Assembly: GCF_014333525.1 (NCBI RefSeq)
Contig: NZ_JACSCX010000009.1
Location: 1 to 64,000, forward strand
Direction of reading: 5' to 3'
Source of the DNA: Hymenobacter puniceus
GTDB lineage: Bacteria; Bacteroidota; Bacteroidia; Cytophagales; Hymenobacteraceae
DNA length: 64,000 nucleotides
The notes below the pieces were generated by a model. That model ran no database searches and was not told the DNA's origin. It worked only from the letters and a program-made list of their open reading frames with translations. The position numbers and the translations under genes were made by a program. Positions 8,730 to 17,659 of this stretch are shown here, piece by piece. The stretch's first letter is position 1, and each line of letters starts with the position of its first letter.

Positions 8730-9052
8730 ACTCCCGTGGTTGAAGAGTTGTCGTCGCGGCGGCTGGCCCGCTGCCGCTGCTGGCGTGCCAGGCGCACGGC
8801 CTGCAAGGGGCTGATGGTGGCCGACTCTTCCAGCACTTCCAGCACATCGAGCCGCCCCAACGCGCGCAGCAGCTGCACCAGTGTCAACGTGGAAGCGGGC
8901 CGGCCGTTTTCGACCTGGCTGATGGTCAGCCGGCTCAGGCCCGTTTGCACCGCCAACTCCTGCTGGGTGATGTCCTGATTCAGCCGAATAAGCTGCAGGT
9001 TGCGGCCGATTTCTTGTACTGCGGCCACGTCTGACAAAGCGTACCAGTCCAT
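8726..9052 (-). CDS. hipB: HipB-like antitoxin, XRE-type HTH
   Basis: About 108 residues from the ATG at 9052. An ATG at 9073 would add seven residues, but the first operator palindrome covers 9052-9075, so the inner start is favoured. The HTH spans roughly residues 14-70, with ITQQELAVQTGLSRLTISQVE as the helix-turn-helix. HipB neutralises HipA and represses the operon by binding palindromes upstream. The C-terminal tail is Arg-rich and then Ser/Thr-rich. Four palindromes with the same layout lie directly upstream, as expected for autoregulation. Confidence 0.88.
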   Translation of the reverse strand: MDWYALSDVAAVQEIGRNLQLIRLNQDITQQELAVQTGLSRLTISQVENGRPASTLTLVQLLRALGRLDVLEVLEESATISPLQAVRLARQQRQRASRRDDNSSTTGV

Positions 9053-9214
9053 AATGATGCGTTTAAGCAGCATTAACTACCATTTCACGCGTTAATGCTA
9101 CGTGAAGATAGCAATAATGGGGCAAAATACAAGCAGGTGAGTACGCTAGTAATGATACGTTCAGCTTGCATTACTGACATTTTTGGCATCTAATGATACG
9201 CGAAGAATGCATTA
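9052..9214. promoter_or_regulatory. Four hipBA operator palindromes
   Basis: Four 24-bp sites start at 9052, 9093, 9150 and 9191. Each reads TAATG-N14-CATTA (the second has CAATA in the right half), and the inner bases are related (ATACG, then AAG or similar). Start-to-start spacing is 41, 57 and 41 bp, i.e. two pairs with identical 41-bp spacing, close to four helical turns. The site nearest the gene touches the hipB start codon. The arrangement resembles the multi-operator control of E. coli hipBA but with a different sequence. From 9215 to 9415 I see nothing further that I can assign. Confidence 0.85.
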
Positions 9215-9415
9215 ATCCAACAACCAGAAAAGGGCGATGGTTGTGCTCCGCCGATAAGACTGGTCGCGGAGCTATCTACTCCCACTGCCACTTCTTTGAG
9301 GAAATTGGCACAAATGATGATTAATAACCGATTAACCGGCATCATACCGGCCGTACTCTCCCCATGGGCTAATGCTCGCCCTGCCGGCTCCTAGAATCCA
9401 CCCCACCTTTACTTC

Positions 9416-9967
9416 ATGAAAATCTCGCACTTTCTGCTGGCAGCTACGTTGCTCGCCGCCCCGCTTTCTCTTTCGGCTCAGCACAGCCACAAGCCCGGCG
9501 CGGCCGCCCACGGCCATAAGGCCGCCGGCGAGACTCACGCCCACAAGTCTCCCCACGGCGGCACCGTGCGCACAGCTGGTAAGTACCACATCGAGCTGGT
9601 GCAGCACGCCAACGAGGTGCACGTGTACCTGCTCGACAGCAAGGAGAATTCACTGGACGTTAACCGCACCACCGGCTCCGTCATGCTGCTCAGCACGACG
9701 GGTAAAACCAGCACGGTAAAGCTCACGCCCGCCGGCGACCATTTAGTGGCCGCCCTGCCCGCCGGCTCGATGCTGCGCACGGCCATCGTGAGCGTGAAAG
9801 CCAACGGCAGCTCGCTCAGCGCCCGGTTTGAAAAGCTAGACGCAGCCGCCAAAGCCGGCAAGATGATAGGCACGGCTTACGAGTGCCCCATGAAGTGCGA
9901 AGGCAGCGCAAGCGACAAGCCCGGCAGCTGCCCCAAGTGCGGCATGGCTCTCGTGAAAAAAGCCTAA
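9416..9967 (+). CDS. Secreted heavy-metal-binding (HMBD) protein, copy 1
   Basis: 183 residues with a signal peptide cleaved after LSLSAQ. The mature N-terminus is His-rich (HSHKPGAAAHGHKAAGETHAHK), suited to Cu or Zn binding. The middle is a beta-rich domain, and the C-terminus holds a heavy-metal-binding domain with two Cys pairs, CPMKCEGSAS and CPKCGM. It is a close paralogue of the product of 27084-27641: order, length and the last 25 or so residues are nearly the same. A periplasmic copper-buffer role is inferred. A good bidirectional terminator follows. Confidence 0.8.
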   Translation: MKISHFLLAATLLAAPLSLSAQHSHKPGAAAHGHKAAGETHAHKSPHGGTVRTAGKYHIELVQHANEVHVYLLDSKENSLDVNRTTGSVMLLSTTGKTSTVKLTPAGDHLVAALPAGSMLRTAIVSVKANGSSLSARFEKLDAAAKAGKMIGTAYECPMKCEGSASDKPGSCPKCGMALVKKA

Positions 9968-10009
9968 AAGCTGCTTAACTGCTGCAAGCCAACGTCCTGC
10001 CGCTTGTTT

Positions 10010-10052
10010 TAGCCAGCGCGGCCCCATAACTCGTTTGGGGCAGCGCTGGCTA
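10010..10052. terminator. Bidirectional terminator hairpin between convergent genes
   Basis: TAGCCAGCGC at 10010-10019 pairs with GCGCTGGCTA at 10043-10052, with an inner GCCCC/GGGGC stem. It sits between the convergent genes ending at 9967 (+) and 10054 (-). Confidence 0.75.
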
Positions 10053-10053
10053 T

Positions 10054-11037
10054 TTACATTCGGTGGCCCGGCATGTCCATGCCGGGCATGGCTTCCATCG
10101 GCTCGCCGGGGCGCATGGACAAATCGCCGTAGCGCGCCGCCAGCCAGTAGCCGACCGCCAGCATCACCAGCGTTATCAAGGTGACCACCGCTTTGCGCAA
10201 GCCCGATACGTGGACTCCACCTTCCATGCTCATAGGCATCGCGGCCATGGCGTGCCCGGCGTGCGCAGTGGCGGGGGACGCAGTGTGTGGCATGCTGGCC
10301 ATGGAGTGACCAGCGTGCGCCGAAGCGCTGACTTCTTCCCGTGCTGCGCCGCCTTTGCCTAATGCGCGCTCGGTGCCCATGCCGTGCTTGAGCTGATTCT
10401 TAACCAGCCAATAATTAACGGGGTAGGAGACCAGCACGCCCACGAGCGTCGCCGCCGACATGGCCGCCCAGAACCAGGGCGAAGTGGCTTCCATGGCTCG
10501 CATGTCGCGGGTCATCAGCACGACCATGGTGGGCAGCATGCCGGCCATCATGGCGTTCATCGACATCCACTCCGGCAGAAAGGATTGGCGCAGGGCCTCC
10601 CAGTAGCTCAGGCCCATCATGTCCTTCATGAACAGGGCCTGGAAGATGAACAGGCCGAAGCCAAAACCGGCGGCGTACTCTATCCAGATGTCCACGCCCA
10701 TGCTCAGCCCAAAGTAGCCGGTAATGGCGGCGGCCACGATGATACCCGTCGCATCACCCGCCGCGCAGTGAATCGTCGAGCCCACGGCCTGCTTCCACAG
10801 CGGCGCTATAAAGGCCTCGTGGGTACCCGGCGAAGGTTCGCGGCAGGAAAACCAGTAGATGAGCAGGCCCACCGGGCCGGTGTAAAGCGTGACCAGCACC
10901 CAGCCCCACTTCATGACCTTCATCTCCGGGGTGCGGGTGAACAAGTCCCAGGCCACGTAGAGCACCGAGAACAGCGTCAGGCCAAACCAGAGCCAGAGCG
11001 CCCAATCCGGGGCCCAGGGGGTAGCATGCATTTCCAT
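10054..11037 (-). CDS. DUF4396 membrane protein with His/Met-rich loop
   Basis: 327 residues with about six to seven TM segments and the DUF4396 landmarks SCREPSPGTHEAFIAPLWKQ and GSTIHCAAGDATGI. Between the TM core (to about residue 215) and a final TM helix lies a His/Met-rich linker (HAGHSMASMPHT.., HAGHAMAAMPMSM), and the C-terminus ends in PGMDMPGHRM. DUF4396 proteins often sit beside copper genes; the added His/Met segments fit Cu(I) handling at the membrane. Transport activity is not shown. It is preceded by the terminator of the DUF305 gene, so it probably has its own promoter. Confidence 0.8.
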   Translation of the reverse strand: MEMHATPWAPDWALWLWFGLTLFSVLYVAWDLFTRTPEMKVMKWGWVLVTLYTGPVGLLIYWFSCREPSPGTHEAFIAPLWKQAVGSTIHCAAGDATGIIVAAAITGYFGLSMGVDIWIEYAAGFGFGLFIFQALFMKDMMGLSYWEALRQSFLPEWMSMNAMMAGMLPTMVVLMTRDMRAMEATSPWFWAAMSAATLVGVLVSYPVNYWLVKNQLKHGMGTERALGKGGAAREEVSASAHAGHSMASMPHTASPATAHAGHAMAAMPMSMEGGVHVSGLRKAVVTLITLVMLAVGYWLAARYGDLSMRPGEPMEAMPGMDMPGHRM

Positions 11038-11055
11038 AGGGGCGGGGGTTGAAGT

Positions 11056-11087
11056 AAAAAAGCAGCGAACCGGAAGGTCCGCTGCTT
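11056..11087 (-). terminator. Rho-independent terminator of the DUF305 gene
   Basis: On the minus strand AAGCAGCG (11087-11080) pairs with CGCTGCTT (11067-11060), followed by a run of T (plus-strand A 11056-11061). Confidence 0.8.
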
Positions 11088-11109
11088 AGGGATACGAGCG
11101 AGGGAAGCG

Positions 11110-11745
11110 CTAGTATTTTTTGTTGGCTAGCAGAAAGTCCTGCAGCATCTTGATTTCCATCTTCTGGTCGGTGATGATTTGCTGGGCCAGCACCCTGGTG
11201 GCGTTGTCGCGGCCGAACTTGAGCAGAGCGTCCGAATTCTCAATGGCAGCTTGGTGGTGGTCAATCATCAGCTGAGCAAAGTCGAAGTCCGGGTCGCCGG
11301 TGAGGGGGCGCAAATCCACAGCCTTCATCATCTGCATCATGTTCATCATCTGCAGGGCGTTGAACTCGGGCACAGCCGGGGCGTGCGCCGGGTGGCCGGC
11401 CAGGAAGGCGTTGAACTGGGCGATTTCGGCCTGCTGCTTGTCGATAATCGACTGAGCCATGGCCTTCATCTCGGCGCTTTTGCCGCTTTTAATCTCCTCC
11501 TGGCTGTTTTTGATGGCTATCTGGTGGTGCATAATCATCATGGTGGAGTAGTCGTTGTCCGGGTCCTGCGTTTTGGGCATGGACTCCATCATGGCCATCC
11601 CCTCGTGCATGTTGCGCATAAACACGCTCTCATCGTGGCCGATAAGCTCCAGGCCGTTATCGTCGTCCTTGTCGCAGCTGGTGAAAGAAAGGGTGGCCCC
11701 GAGCAGGCACAGTGCGAGCAGGGGCATTCGAAATATCTTGTTCAT
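11110..11745 (-). CDS. DUF305 lipoprotein, copy 1
   Basis: 211 residues from the ATG at 11745; an upstream in-frame ATG at 11790 lacks a signal sequence directly behind it. The signal peptide ends in SFTSC (lipobox). DUF305 domains are four-helix, ferritin-like folds often encoded with copper-resistance genes. Two tandem repeats are visible, each with an MxxHHQ/HHQxAI helix followed by MKAMAQ.IIDKQQAEIAQF or VLAQQIITDQKMEIKML. A copy of the AAATTATGCAA motif lies 82 bp upstream in the right orientation, so it is a predicted regulon member. Confidence 0.85.
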   Translation of the reverse strand: MNKIFRMPLLALCLLGATLSFTSCDKDDDNGLELIGHDESVFMRNMHEGMAMMESMPKTQDPDNDYSTMMIMHHQIAIKNSQEEIKSGKSAEMKAMAQSIIDKQQAEIAQFNAFLAGHPAHAPAVPEFNALQMMNMMQMMKAVDLRPLTGDPDFDFAQLMIDHHQAAIENSDALLKFGRDNATRVLAQQIITDQKMEIKMLQDFLLANKKY

Positions 11746-11826
11746 GGGTAGCGGTTGTTGGTGAAAAGCAGCTACCCTTAAAAACGGCAAAGCATAAGCG
11801 TAGATTTACGACAATCCTGCCCCGGC

Positions 11827-11837
11827 TTGCATAATTT
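11827..11837 (-). promoter_or_regulatory. Copper-island motif, site a (DUF305 copy 1)
   Basis: AAATTATGCAA on the minus strand, exact. GTA follows at offset 28-30 (11809-11807), the same offset as in most other copies. The distance to the start codon at 11745 is 82 bp, nearly the same as for DUF305 copy 2 (83 bp). The -7 element is not clear at this promoter. Confidence 0.7.
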
Positions 11838-11868
11838 GGCGGCTCACGCGGGCCAGAACCCACTTAAC

Positions 11869-12609
11869 TCACGCGGCCGTGGCCAGCAGGGCTTGCCACC
11901 GCGGGCCTGTGTTGCGGCGCGTGGCGTATTGCAACAATTGCTCGGTGTGCAGGTGGTAGCGAATGCCTAGCACGGCAACGGCCCGGGCCAGCGCTTCATC
12001 CGAAGGCACCAAGCCGGGCGTTTCGGCGACGTCTACGAGCATTTTTTCCAGGCGCGCCGTCGTCACGCCGCCCACCCGGCGCACGAGTGAGGCCCGTTGC
12101 ACGGGCCGCAGCAGCACAAATTCCCGGCCATCGGAATCTACTGGGCTACTTTCATCGGTTAGCTGAAATTCGGCGGAATCACGGATAAGCCGCGTGGCCC
12201 ACTGCACCTCGGCCCAGTTGACCTCCACTACTAGACGCGCCGGAATCTCAGGCATCGCCGGCCGCAGCCACTGCGTGGACCAGAGACTGCCGAGCGGCAG
12301 GACTAACCGCTCTTGCAGCAGTTGCCACAACGCAACATGTTGCGGCGCCACCTCGGGCTTGAAAGCGGCCGGGGCCTGGGCACCGCCAAACGCCACCAAG
12401 CCGGGTGCTACCGGGTGCAGCAACTGGCTGCGAACCAGCCCCTGACGGATAGTAGGCCACACCTCGGGCGTTAGTGCGGGCAGGGCCCGGTCAAAGAAGG
12501 CCTGCAGCTCGGCTTCCGCAACCTGTGCACGGCCCAGGAAATGGCCCCGCAGCTGCGGCCAGGCCCGAAGCAACTGTTCGTATTGGGGAAGGGATTGTTT
12601 GGTTTGCAT
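11869..12609 (-). CDS. DUF6577-like protein (AbiEi-type winged-helix architecture)
   Basis: 246 residues, soluble. An N-terminal winged-helix-like region (about residues 20-75: LPALTPEVWPTIRQGLVRSQLLHPVAPGLVAF) is followed by a domain with LGSLWSTQWL, PARLVVEVNW and, near the end, LEKMLVDV and QLLQYATRRN. The order of these patterns is that of DUF6577 proteins, which resemble the antitoxin half of AbiE-type systems. No partner nucleotidyltransferase is next to it. It follows the TonB receptor by 22 bp on the same strand, so it may be co-transcribed with that operon or have its own promoter. Confidence 0.55.
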   Translation of the reverse strand: MQTKQSLPQYEQLLRAWPQLRGHFLGRAQVAEAELQAFFDRALPALTPEVWPTIRQGLVRSQLLHPVAPGLVAFGGAQAPAAFKPEVAPQHVALWQLLQERLVLPLGSLWSTQWLRPAMPEIPARLVVEVNWAEVQWATRLIRDSAEFQLTDESSPVDSDGREFVLLRPVQRASLVRRVGGVTTARLEKMLVDVAETPGLVPSDEALARAVAVLGIRYHLHTEQLLQYATRRNTGPRWQALLATAA

Positions 12610-12631
12610 GGCGTTTAAGGCTAAACCGTCA

Positions 12632-15109
12632 CTACCATTTGACCGCCACCGTCAGAAAATAGCTACGGCCATCCGAAGGCAGGATACCTGGGCCAGGGTA
12701 GCCCGTGGCGCGGCGCGTAAAGTAGCGGGTATCGGTCAGGTTATTTACGCTGCCTTCCAGCTTCAGCCAGCGCCGCTCCCACGATACGGAAGCGTCGAGT
12801 AGTTGGTAGGCCGGTACCAAGCCAACGACTGCCAAGCTGGGGTCCGGGCGGGCATCGTTCGGACTATTGGGGGCGTTGGTGGCTTCCGAAAACTGGTCGG
12901 AGAGGTAGGTAAACTGCACCGAAGCCTTCACGGGGCCAAAGCCGCCCTGCATGCCGGCCTTTAAGTTGACGTTGGGAACAAACTCTACTTGCTTGCCCAC
13001 TACCTCCCGGTTCTGACTTTGGGTGTAGCGGCTGCGAATCACTGACACGTTGCCGAAGGTGGACCAGCGCCAGCGGCCGGGCTCGGCGCTCGGACGCAGC
13101 ACCCGCAGCATGTCGGCTTCGGCGTAGGACTCGACCCCTAGAATCAGAGCCCGGCCGATGTTGTCGCGGTAGCGATAGGGGCGGTCAAAACGGTCGGAGG
13201 TGCCCACCTCACCGATGCGGTTGTTATAAAAAAGCGCAAACAAGCTCAAGTCGTAGGTCAGCCACTGGCCTTGTTCGCCGCGCAGTCCCAGGTCGGCGGA
13301 ATAGCCCTGCTCATCCTCCAAGTCCGGGTTGATGACCAGCGCGCTGTTGACAATCTGCATATCGCCAAAGGTGATGGAGCGGTAGTTCTGCGACACGTTG
13401 GCGTAGAACTCACGCTGCTCCACCGGCTTGTAGGAGGCCCCCAGCCCGCCAATGACAAAGGAGCGGGGGCTGATACGCTGCTCGTCGGTGGTTCGAACAT
13501 CCGTGATGTTGCCGGCCAAATCCCGTGACACCGTCTGGTAGGAGCCGTCGGCGCGGGTGCGGATGTACTCCACACGCGCGCCGGGCGTGAGCGAGAAATG
13601 CTCACCGAAGTAGAAGATGTTCTCCGCAAAGACGGCCGCGTTGTAATTCGGGAAGCGGTAATCCGACGAGGCCGATGGAGCGTTGAGGCCCGCCGCCGGC
13701 TCCTCAAATCGGAATTCCGCCCGGCGGCCGGCCGGGCCGGCGCCCTGGATGCTGTGGTTGTAGCCCCGATAAAGGCGCGTGCCCACCAGCAAGACCCCAC
13801 TTTTGGTTTCGCCTAGGTCGTAGCGAGTCAGGTAGCGGGCTTCGGCGCCCACGTTGCGGAAGTCGCCAGTGATGAGCTCGCGCTGCTGGGTGTCGGCGTC
13901 AGGCCGCTCGACGAAGTTGGTGCGAAAGCCCAGGGCATTGCGCGAAGCCAGCAGCCCGAACGTCGTCACATTCAGGTTGGACCGGGGGCTCAGCTTCCAG
14001 TCGGCCGAGAGGTTAAACAGGTTCCAATCCACTTCAAACCAGTTGCGGGCCCGGTTACTCTGCCGGGGGTCGTCGGCAAACTGCCGGTCGCTGAGCCCGC
14101 CCGGCTGCTGGGCCAGGTAGTCCATGTGGGTGACCTGGGCACCGACCTTGAAGTTCTCCGTGAACTGGTAGCGTACATCGGCGTAGGCGGTTTTGCTGTC
14201 GAAATTCGAGTTGGGCCGCCACCCGTCGCCGCGCTTGTACTGGGCAAAGGCATAGTAGCTCAACTTCTTAACCGTGCCGCTGACGCTGTTAAAGGAGTTG
14301 AAAAAGCCGAACGAGCCCGCCGTTTGCCGCGACACCACCGATACGGTCTTGTCGGGCTCGGGTGCGCGCAGCTCGAAGTTGAGCAGGCCGCCGAACTGGG
14401 TGCCGTACTGCAGCGAGGCGGCCCCACGCACGAGCTGGATGCGCTTGACGGCCTCCACGGGCGGGGTGTAGTAGCTTTCGGGGTAGCCCAGCGCGTCGGC
14501 TGAGATGTCGTAGCCGTTCTGCCGCACGTTGAAGTTGCTGGTGCGGTTGGGGTCGAGGCCGCGCCCCCCGATGCTAAGCTGCAGGCCACCCTGGTCGCTT
14601 TCCCAGATGTTGAGCCCCGCCACCCTCGAATACACCTGCCGGGCGTTATTAGTGGCCAGGTTGGCCACCAGGTTGTCGGGCACGATGACCTCGGTTTTCT
14701 TGGCCGCGAAGATGGCTGTGCCCTCCACCTCGCGCAGGCGCTGCTGCCCGAAGCGCGACTGGGGTGCGGCCACCACTACTTCCTGGAGCTGCCGCTCGCG
14801 GCGAATCAGCGTGAATTCCTGTACGCTGCCGTCCGCAGGCACTTCTACCACGGCTTTGAAGGGCTCGTGGCCGATGGAGGAGAATTGCAGCTGCTGCCGG
14901 CCGGGGGCCAGCTTCGCCAGCGTAAACAGGCCGACCGAGTCGGTGCGGGCAATCTGGCGGGAGCCGCGCACGTACACCTCGCAGCCCACCACGGGGCGGT
15001 CCGTGCCCGCTTCACGCACCCGGCCCTGCAGGCTCACCTGCTGGGCAACGGCCGTAAAGCCGGAAAGCACACCTACGGCCACCACGGCGCTATAAACCGG
15101 TAATCTCAT
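12632..15109 (-). CDS. TonB-dependent receptor, FecA-like
   Basis: 825 residues: signal peptide (to about residue 23), a CarboxypepD_reg-like domain (about 27-105), the plug (about 115-235, with SRVAGLNIWESDQGGLQLSIGGRG and VRGAASLQYG), and a 22-strand-type barrel ending in GRSYFLTVAVKW with a terminal aromatic residue. FecA-type receptors import metal chelates across the outer membrane. It is the last of the four genes DUF4856, imelysin, HTTM and receptor, and overlaps the HTTM gene by 20 bp. The substrate is unknown; iron is usual for this family, but the copper context leaves copper open. Confidence 0.88.
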   Translation of the reverse strand: MRLPVYSAVVAVGVLSGFTAVAQQVSLQGRVREAGTDRPVVGCEVYVRGSRQIARTDSVGLFTLAKLAPGRQQLQFSSIGHEPFKAVVEVPADGSVQEFTLIRRERQLQEVVVAAPQSRFGQQRLREVEGTAIFAAKKTEVIVPDNLVANLATNNARQVYSRVAGLNIWESDQGGLQLSIGGRGLDPNRTSNFNVRQNGYDISADALGYPESYYTPPVEAVKRIQLVRGAASLQYGTQFGGLLNFELRAPEPDKTVSVVSRQTAGSFGFFNSFNSVSGTVKKLSYYAFAQYKRGDGWRPNSNFDSKTAYADVRYQFTENFKVGAQVTHMDYLAQQPGGLSDRQFADDPRQSNRARNWFEVDWNLFNLSADWKLSPRSNLNVTTFGLLASRNALGFRTNFVERPDADTQQRELITGDFRNVGAEARYLTRYDLGETKSGVLLVGTRLYRGYNHSIQGAGPAGRRAEFRFEEPAAGLNAPSASSDYRFPNYNAAVFAENIFYFGEHFSLTPGARVEYIRTRADGSYQTVSRDLAGNITDVRTTDEQRISPRSFVIGGLGASYKPVEQREFYANVSQNYRSITFGDMQIVNSALVINPDLEDEQGYSADLGLRGEQGQWLTYDLSLFALFYNNRIGEVGTSDRFDRPYRYRDNIGRALILGVESYAEADMLRVLRPSAEPGRWRWSTFGNVSVIRSRYTQSQNREVVGKQVEFVPNVNLKAGMQGGFGPVKASVQFTYLSDQFSEATNAPNSPNDARPDPSLAVVGLVPAYQLLDASVSWERRWLKLEGSVNNLTDTRYFTRRATGYPGPGILPSDGRSYFLTVAVKW

Positions 15110-16457
15110 CGTCGAAAGGTAAAATCCAGGGCTTGGGCCGCAGGTCGTCTGCGACGCGGGCCAAATCCACGGTGGGGTCGATAAAGCTTTTGCCCAGCCG
15201 CCCGTTCAGGCTCACGTAGGCATCGGCGTATACTTTGGGGTTCTGCACTCCCTGGCCGGCGTAGTAGTCGCGCAGGTAGTGGGCAAACTGCACCAGCATG
15301 TCGGGCTGGGTGCTCATCATCTTTTCCTGCAGCACGCTCAGGTGGGCGCGGTTGTCCACCTGCCGGATGCGGCCCGTCACGCCATCCACGACCTTGAACT
15401 GCACGTAGCCCATTTTCTCCATCAGCATTACCCGCCAGGAAAACCGGTACCCTTCTTCGGTCCAGAACAGCTCGTGGGGGTAGAGCAGGTAGCGAAAGGG
15501 CAAGACCAGTTGCACCACGAAGAACACGCCCAGGGTCAGCAGCAGCAGCTGCCGGCGGGCCGGGCCGTAGCGCAGCGGCGTGGGGGGCAAGGGGGCTGTG
15601 GGGGAGAAGCGCAACAGCCCGCGCATGCGCTGCAGCACCCGCTCGTGCCAGTCGGCCGGAAAGAAAACCAGGGCGGCCACCATCATCACGTAGGGAAACA
15701 TGCCGATGGGAAATAGCACGGCCGTCAGCACGTGAAACACGACCACGGTGGCGTAGGCCCAGGGCCGGGTGCGCCGGTTGAGCAGGAAGAACGGCACCGT
15801 CAAATCGTAGAACGCGCCAAACCAGCTAAAGGCGTAGGCCACCCACACCTGCCCCAGCAGCGGGCCAATCAGGGGCAAGTCGTTTTTGGCCGGCAGCCAG
15901 ATGCGCAGCGGCATGGCTTCCAGGAGCCAGTCGGAGTTGAGCTTGGCCAAACCCGCGTACACGTAGACGATGCCCATGAGCAGGCGCAGCGCGTCCACCG
16001 TCCAGCGCGGCACCTCGCTGCGCCAACGGGCTGGATTCAGGTGGGTGTCGAGGGCGAAGTAGCGCCCGGCCGGCAACAAGGCCAGCAGCAGCGCCGCCAA
16101 ACTCACGAAGTAGTAGTGGTTCAGGTAGGTGCTTTTGTCCATGAGCTCGATGTAGGTGAAGCTCAGAAACACCCCCAGCGCGGCCGTGCGGTACCAGTAG
16201 CCCACGGCCATGAGCAGGGCGCACAGCCCGCAGAAGGCAAACAGCCCGTAGGTGTAGACGCCCAACGGGCGCACCCACTCAAAGCCGTAGTAGGGGAAAA
16301 AGAACTTGGGCTGCAGGTATAGCTCGGCTATCCAGCCCTTGGCCCAAAAACGCACCACGCTGGCCAGTACCAGCAGGCCAAAGGCCATCCGGAACGTAGC
16401 CAGCGGGGCGGCTGGGGTGTAGGCGTGGAGGTAGCGTTGCAGCCGGCTGGTCTGCAT
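15090..16457 (-). CDS. HTTM-domain membrane protein (vitamin K carboxylase-like)
   Basis: 455 residues with at least eight predicted TM helices and an N-terminal HTTM pattern (ATFRMAFGLLVLASVVRFW). HTTM proteins are distant relatives of vitamin K-dependent gamma-carboxylase; bacterial members are mostly uncharacterised. About 130 C-terminal residues form a non-membrane domain. The gene shares one base with the imelysin gene upstream (TAATG at 16457) and overlaps the receptor gene downstream, so it is part of a tightly coupled operon. This DUF4856-imelysin-HTTM-receptor grouping recurs in Bacteroidota and points to a membrane step in metal acquisition. Confidence 0.8.
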   Translation of the reverse strand: MQTSRLQRYLHAYTPAAPLATFRMAFGLLVLASVVRFWAKGWIAELYLQPKFFFPYYGFEWVRPLGVYTYGLFAFCGLCALLMAVGYWYRTAALGVFLSFTYIELMDKSTYLNHYYFVSLAALLLALLPAGRYFALDTHLNPARWRSEVPRWTVDALRLLMGIVYVYAGLAKLNSDWLLEAMPLRIWLPAKNDLPLIGPLLGQVWVAYAFSWFGAFYDLTVPFFLLNRRTRPWAYATVVVFHVLTAVLFPIGMFPYVMMVAALVFFPADWHERVLQRMRGLLRFSPTAPLPPTPLRYGPARRQLLLLTLGVFFVVQLVLPFRYLLYPHELFWTEEGYRFSWRVMLMEKMGYVQFKVVDGVTGRIRQVDNRAHLSVLQEKMMSTQPDMLVQFAHYLRDYYAGQGVQNPKVYADAYVSLNGRLGKSFIDPTVDLARVADDLRPKPWILPFDDEITGL

Positions 16458-17566
16458 TAGTCGCCGTCGTTGTCCACGTAGGTTACCGTGACGCTCAGGG
16501 CCGAGGTCATGTCCACCTTGAGCAGGCGCACCGCTTTTTGCATCTCGTTGTAAGAGGCCACGGCGTCGGCGTTGCGGGCCGTGATGGTGGCGTGCAAGTC
16601 AGGGCCCAGCGCGGCCAACTGCTGCGCCGAGATGCCGAACTGGGTGTTGATGATGCTGGTCAAACTCTGGCCCGTGCGGCTGTCCTTGGCGCCAACCGCA
16701 TCCAAATAGCTTTTCAGCGAGGGCTGGCCTGTACGGCCGTTAAAGAACTGCTGCACCGCGGCGTGGGCCGTGGTGGCTAGCTGCAGGGGCAGGGCGCCGC
16801 GCTGGTAGTAGGCTTCGATTTTGGCGGGCAGCGGCGCCCCGGTCATGGCGCCGGCCGGAATACCTATTTTGCCCGCGCGCAGGTAGCGCTCAAAGTACAG
16901 GGAGTAGGCGTTGATGACCCGCGACAGGGACGAGCTGGCGTCAGTGCCGGTGTTGTTGATGAAGGTATCCCGGTAGGAGCCGTTCCACTGCGCGTACACC
17001 GTGCCGAAGGTTTGCTCCATCTTGGCCACCACGTCAGTCAGGTAGCGGCGGTGGCTGGCCGAGGAAGCGTACTGCTGCGCGATGGCCGCGTCGCCGGTGG
17101 CCACGCCGTTGAGCAGGTAATCCAGCGTGGGGAAGCCCTGCTGGGGAATGGCCGTCGACAACTCAAAGTCGTAGGTGCCCGTGCTGATGTTGCGGTTGAT
17201 ACCCGTCACGTCGGCCGGGTAGATGTTGAAGTGGTTGCGCAGGCTGACCTGCTCGGCGGGACCAAACTCGTAGAGTTCCACCTTCTGCCACTCCACGTAC
17301 GCCGCCTGCCAGGCCTGGCGCACGTCGACCAGCGTTGCCGTGGTAGGCGCCGCCGTGAAGGCGGAGGTCTTGGCCTTCAGCGCCACCAGCTTCTCGTTGA
17401 AGCGCTGGTAGCCGGGCTTCACCAGGCTGTCAGCCCAGTGCGTGAGCAGGGCCTTGCGGTCCGGGCCCGTGCTGGGCTCGGGCGTAGCGCCGGGGTCTTT
17501 CTGGCAGCTAATGATACCAACGGCCAGCAACAGCAGCGTGAGGGCAAACAGCAGGGACTTTTTCAT
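16457..17566 (-). CDS. Imelysin-family lipoprotein
   Basis: 369 residues. The signal peptide ends in GIISC (lipobox). The imelysin fold is indicated by VRQAWQAAYVEWQKVELYEFGP (about residues 84-105) and by GFPTLDYLLNG (about 144-154). Imelysins (peptidase M75-like) are periplasmic or surface proteins of iron-regulated operons. The family motif GxHxxE is replaced here by GFPTLDYLL, so His and Glu are missing and metal binding may differ. It lies upstream of the HTTM gene and downstream of the DUF4856 gene; a hairpin separates it from the latter. Confidence 0.82.
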   Translation of the reverse strand: MKKSLLFALTLLLLAVGIISCQKDPGATPEPSTGPDRKALLTHWADSLVKPGYQRFNEKLVALKAKTSAFTAAPTTATLVDVRQAWQAAYVEWQKVELYEFGPAEQVSLRNHFNIYPADVTGINRNISTGTYDFELSTAIPQQGFPTLDYLLNGVATGDAAIAQQYASSASHRRYLTDVVAKMEQTFGTVYAQWNGSYRDTFINNTGTDASSSLSRVINAYSLYFERYLRAGKIGIPAGAMTGAPLPAKIEAYYQRGALPLQLATTAHAAVQQFFNGRTGQPSLKSYLDAVGAKDSRTGQSLTSIINTQFGISAQQLAALGPDLHATITARNADAVASYNEMQKAVRLLKVDMTSALSVTVTYVDNDGD

Positions 17567-17587
17567 GGAAAGCTGATTTCGTAGCGA

Positions 17588-17630
17588 AGGCCAACCCGCC
17601 TGGCAGCAGCGCTGACAAACGGGTTGGCCT
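17588..17630 (-). terminator. Intergenic hairpin between DUF4856 and imelysin genes
   Basis: AGGCCAACCCG at 17588-17598 pairs with CGGGTTGGCCT at 17620-17630. No T-run follows on the minus strand, so it may attenuate or protect the message and shift stoichiometry rather than end transcription. Confidence 0.5.
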
Positions 17631-17659
17631 AACGGTTTCGCCGGGTAGGCGGTTCCGGA

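Noticed and set aside
7314-8978. Long open frame on the + strand opposite hipA (554 codons)
   Set aside because: It is a shadow of hipA in high-GC DNA; composition is Arg/Gln/His-rich without domain patterns, while the minus strand shows an intact HipA.
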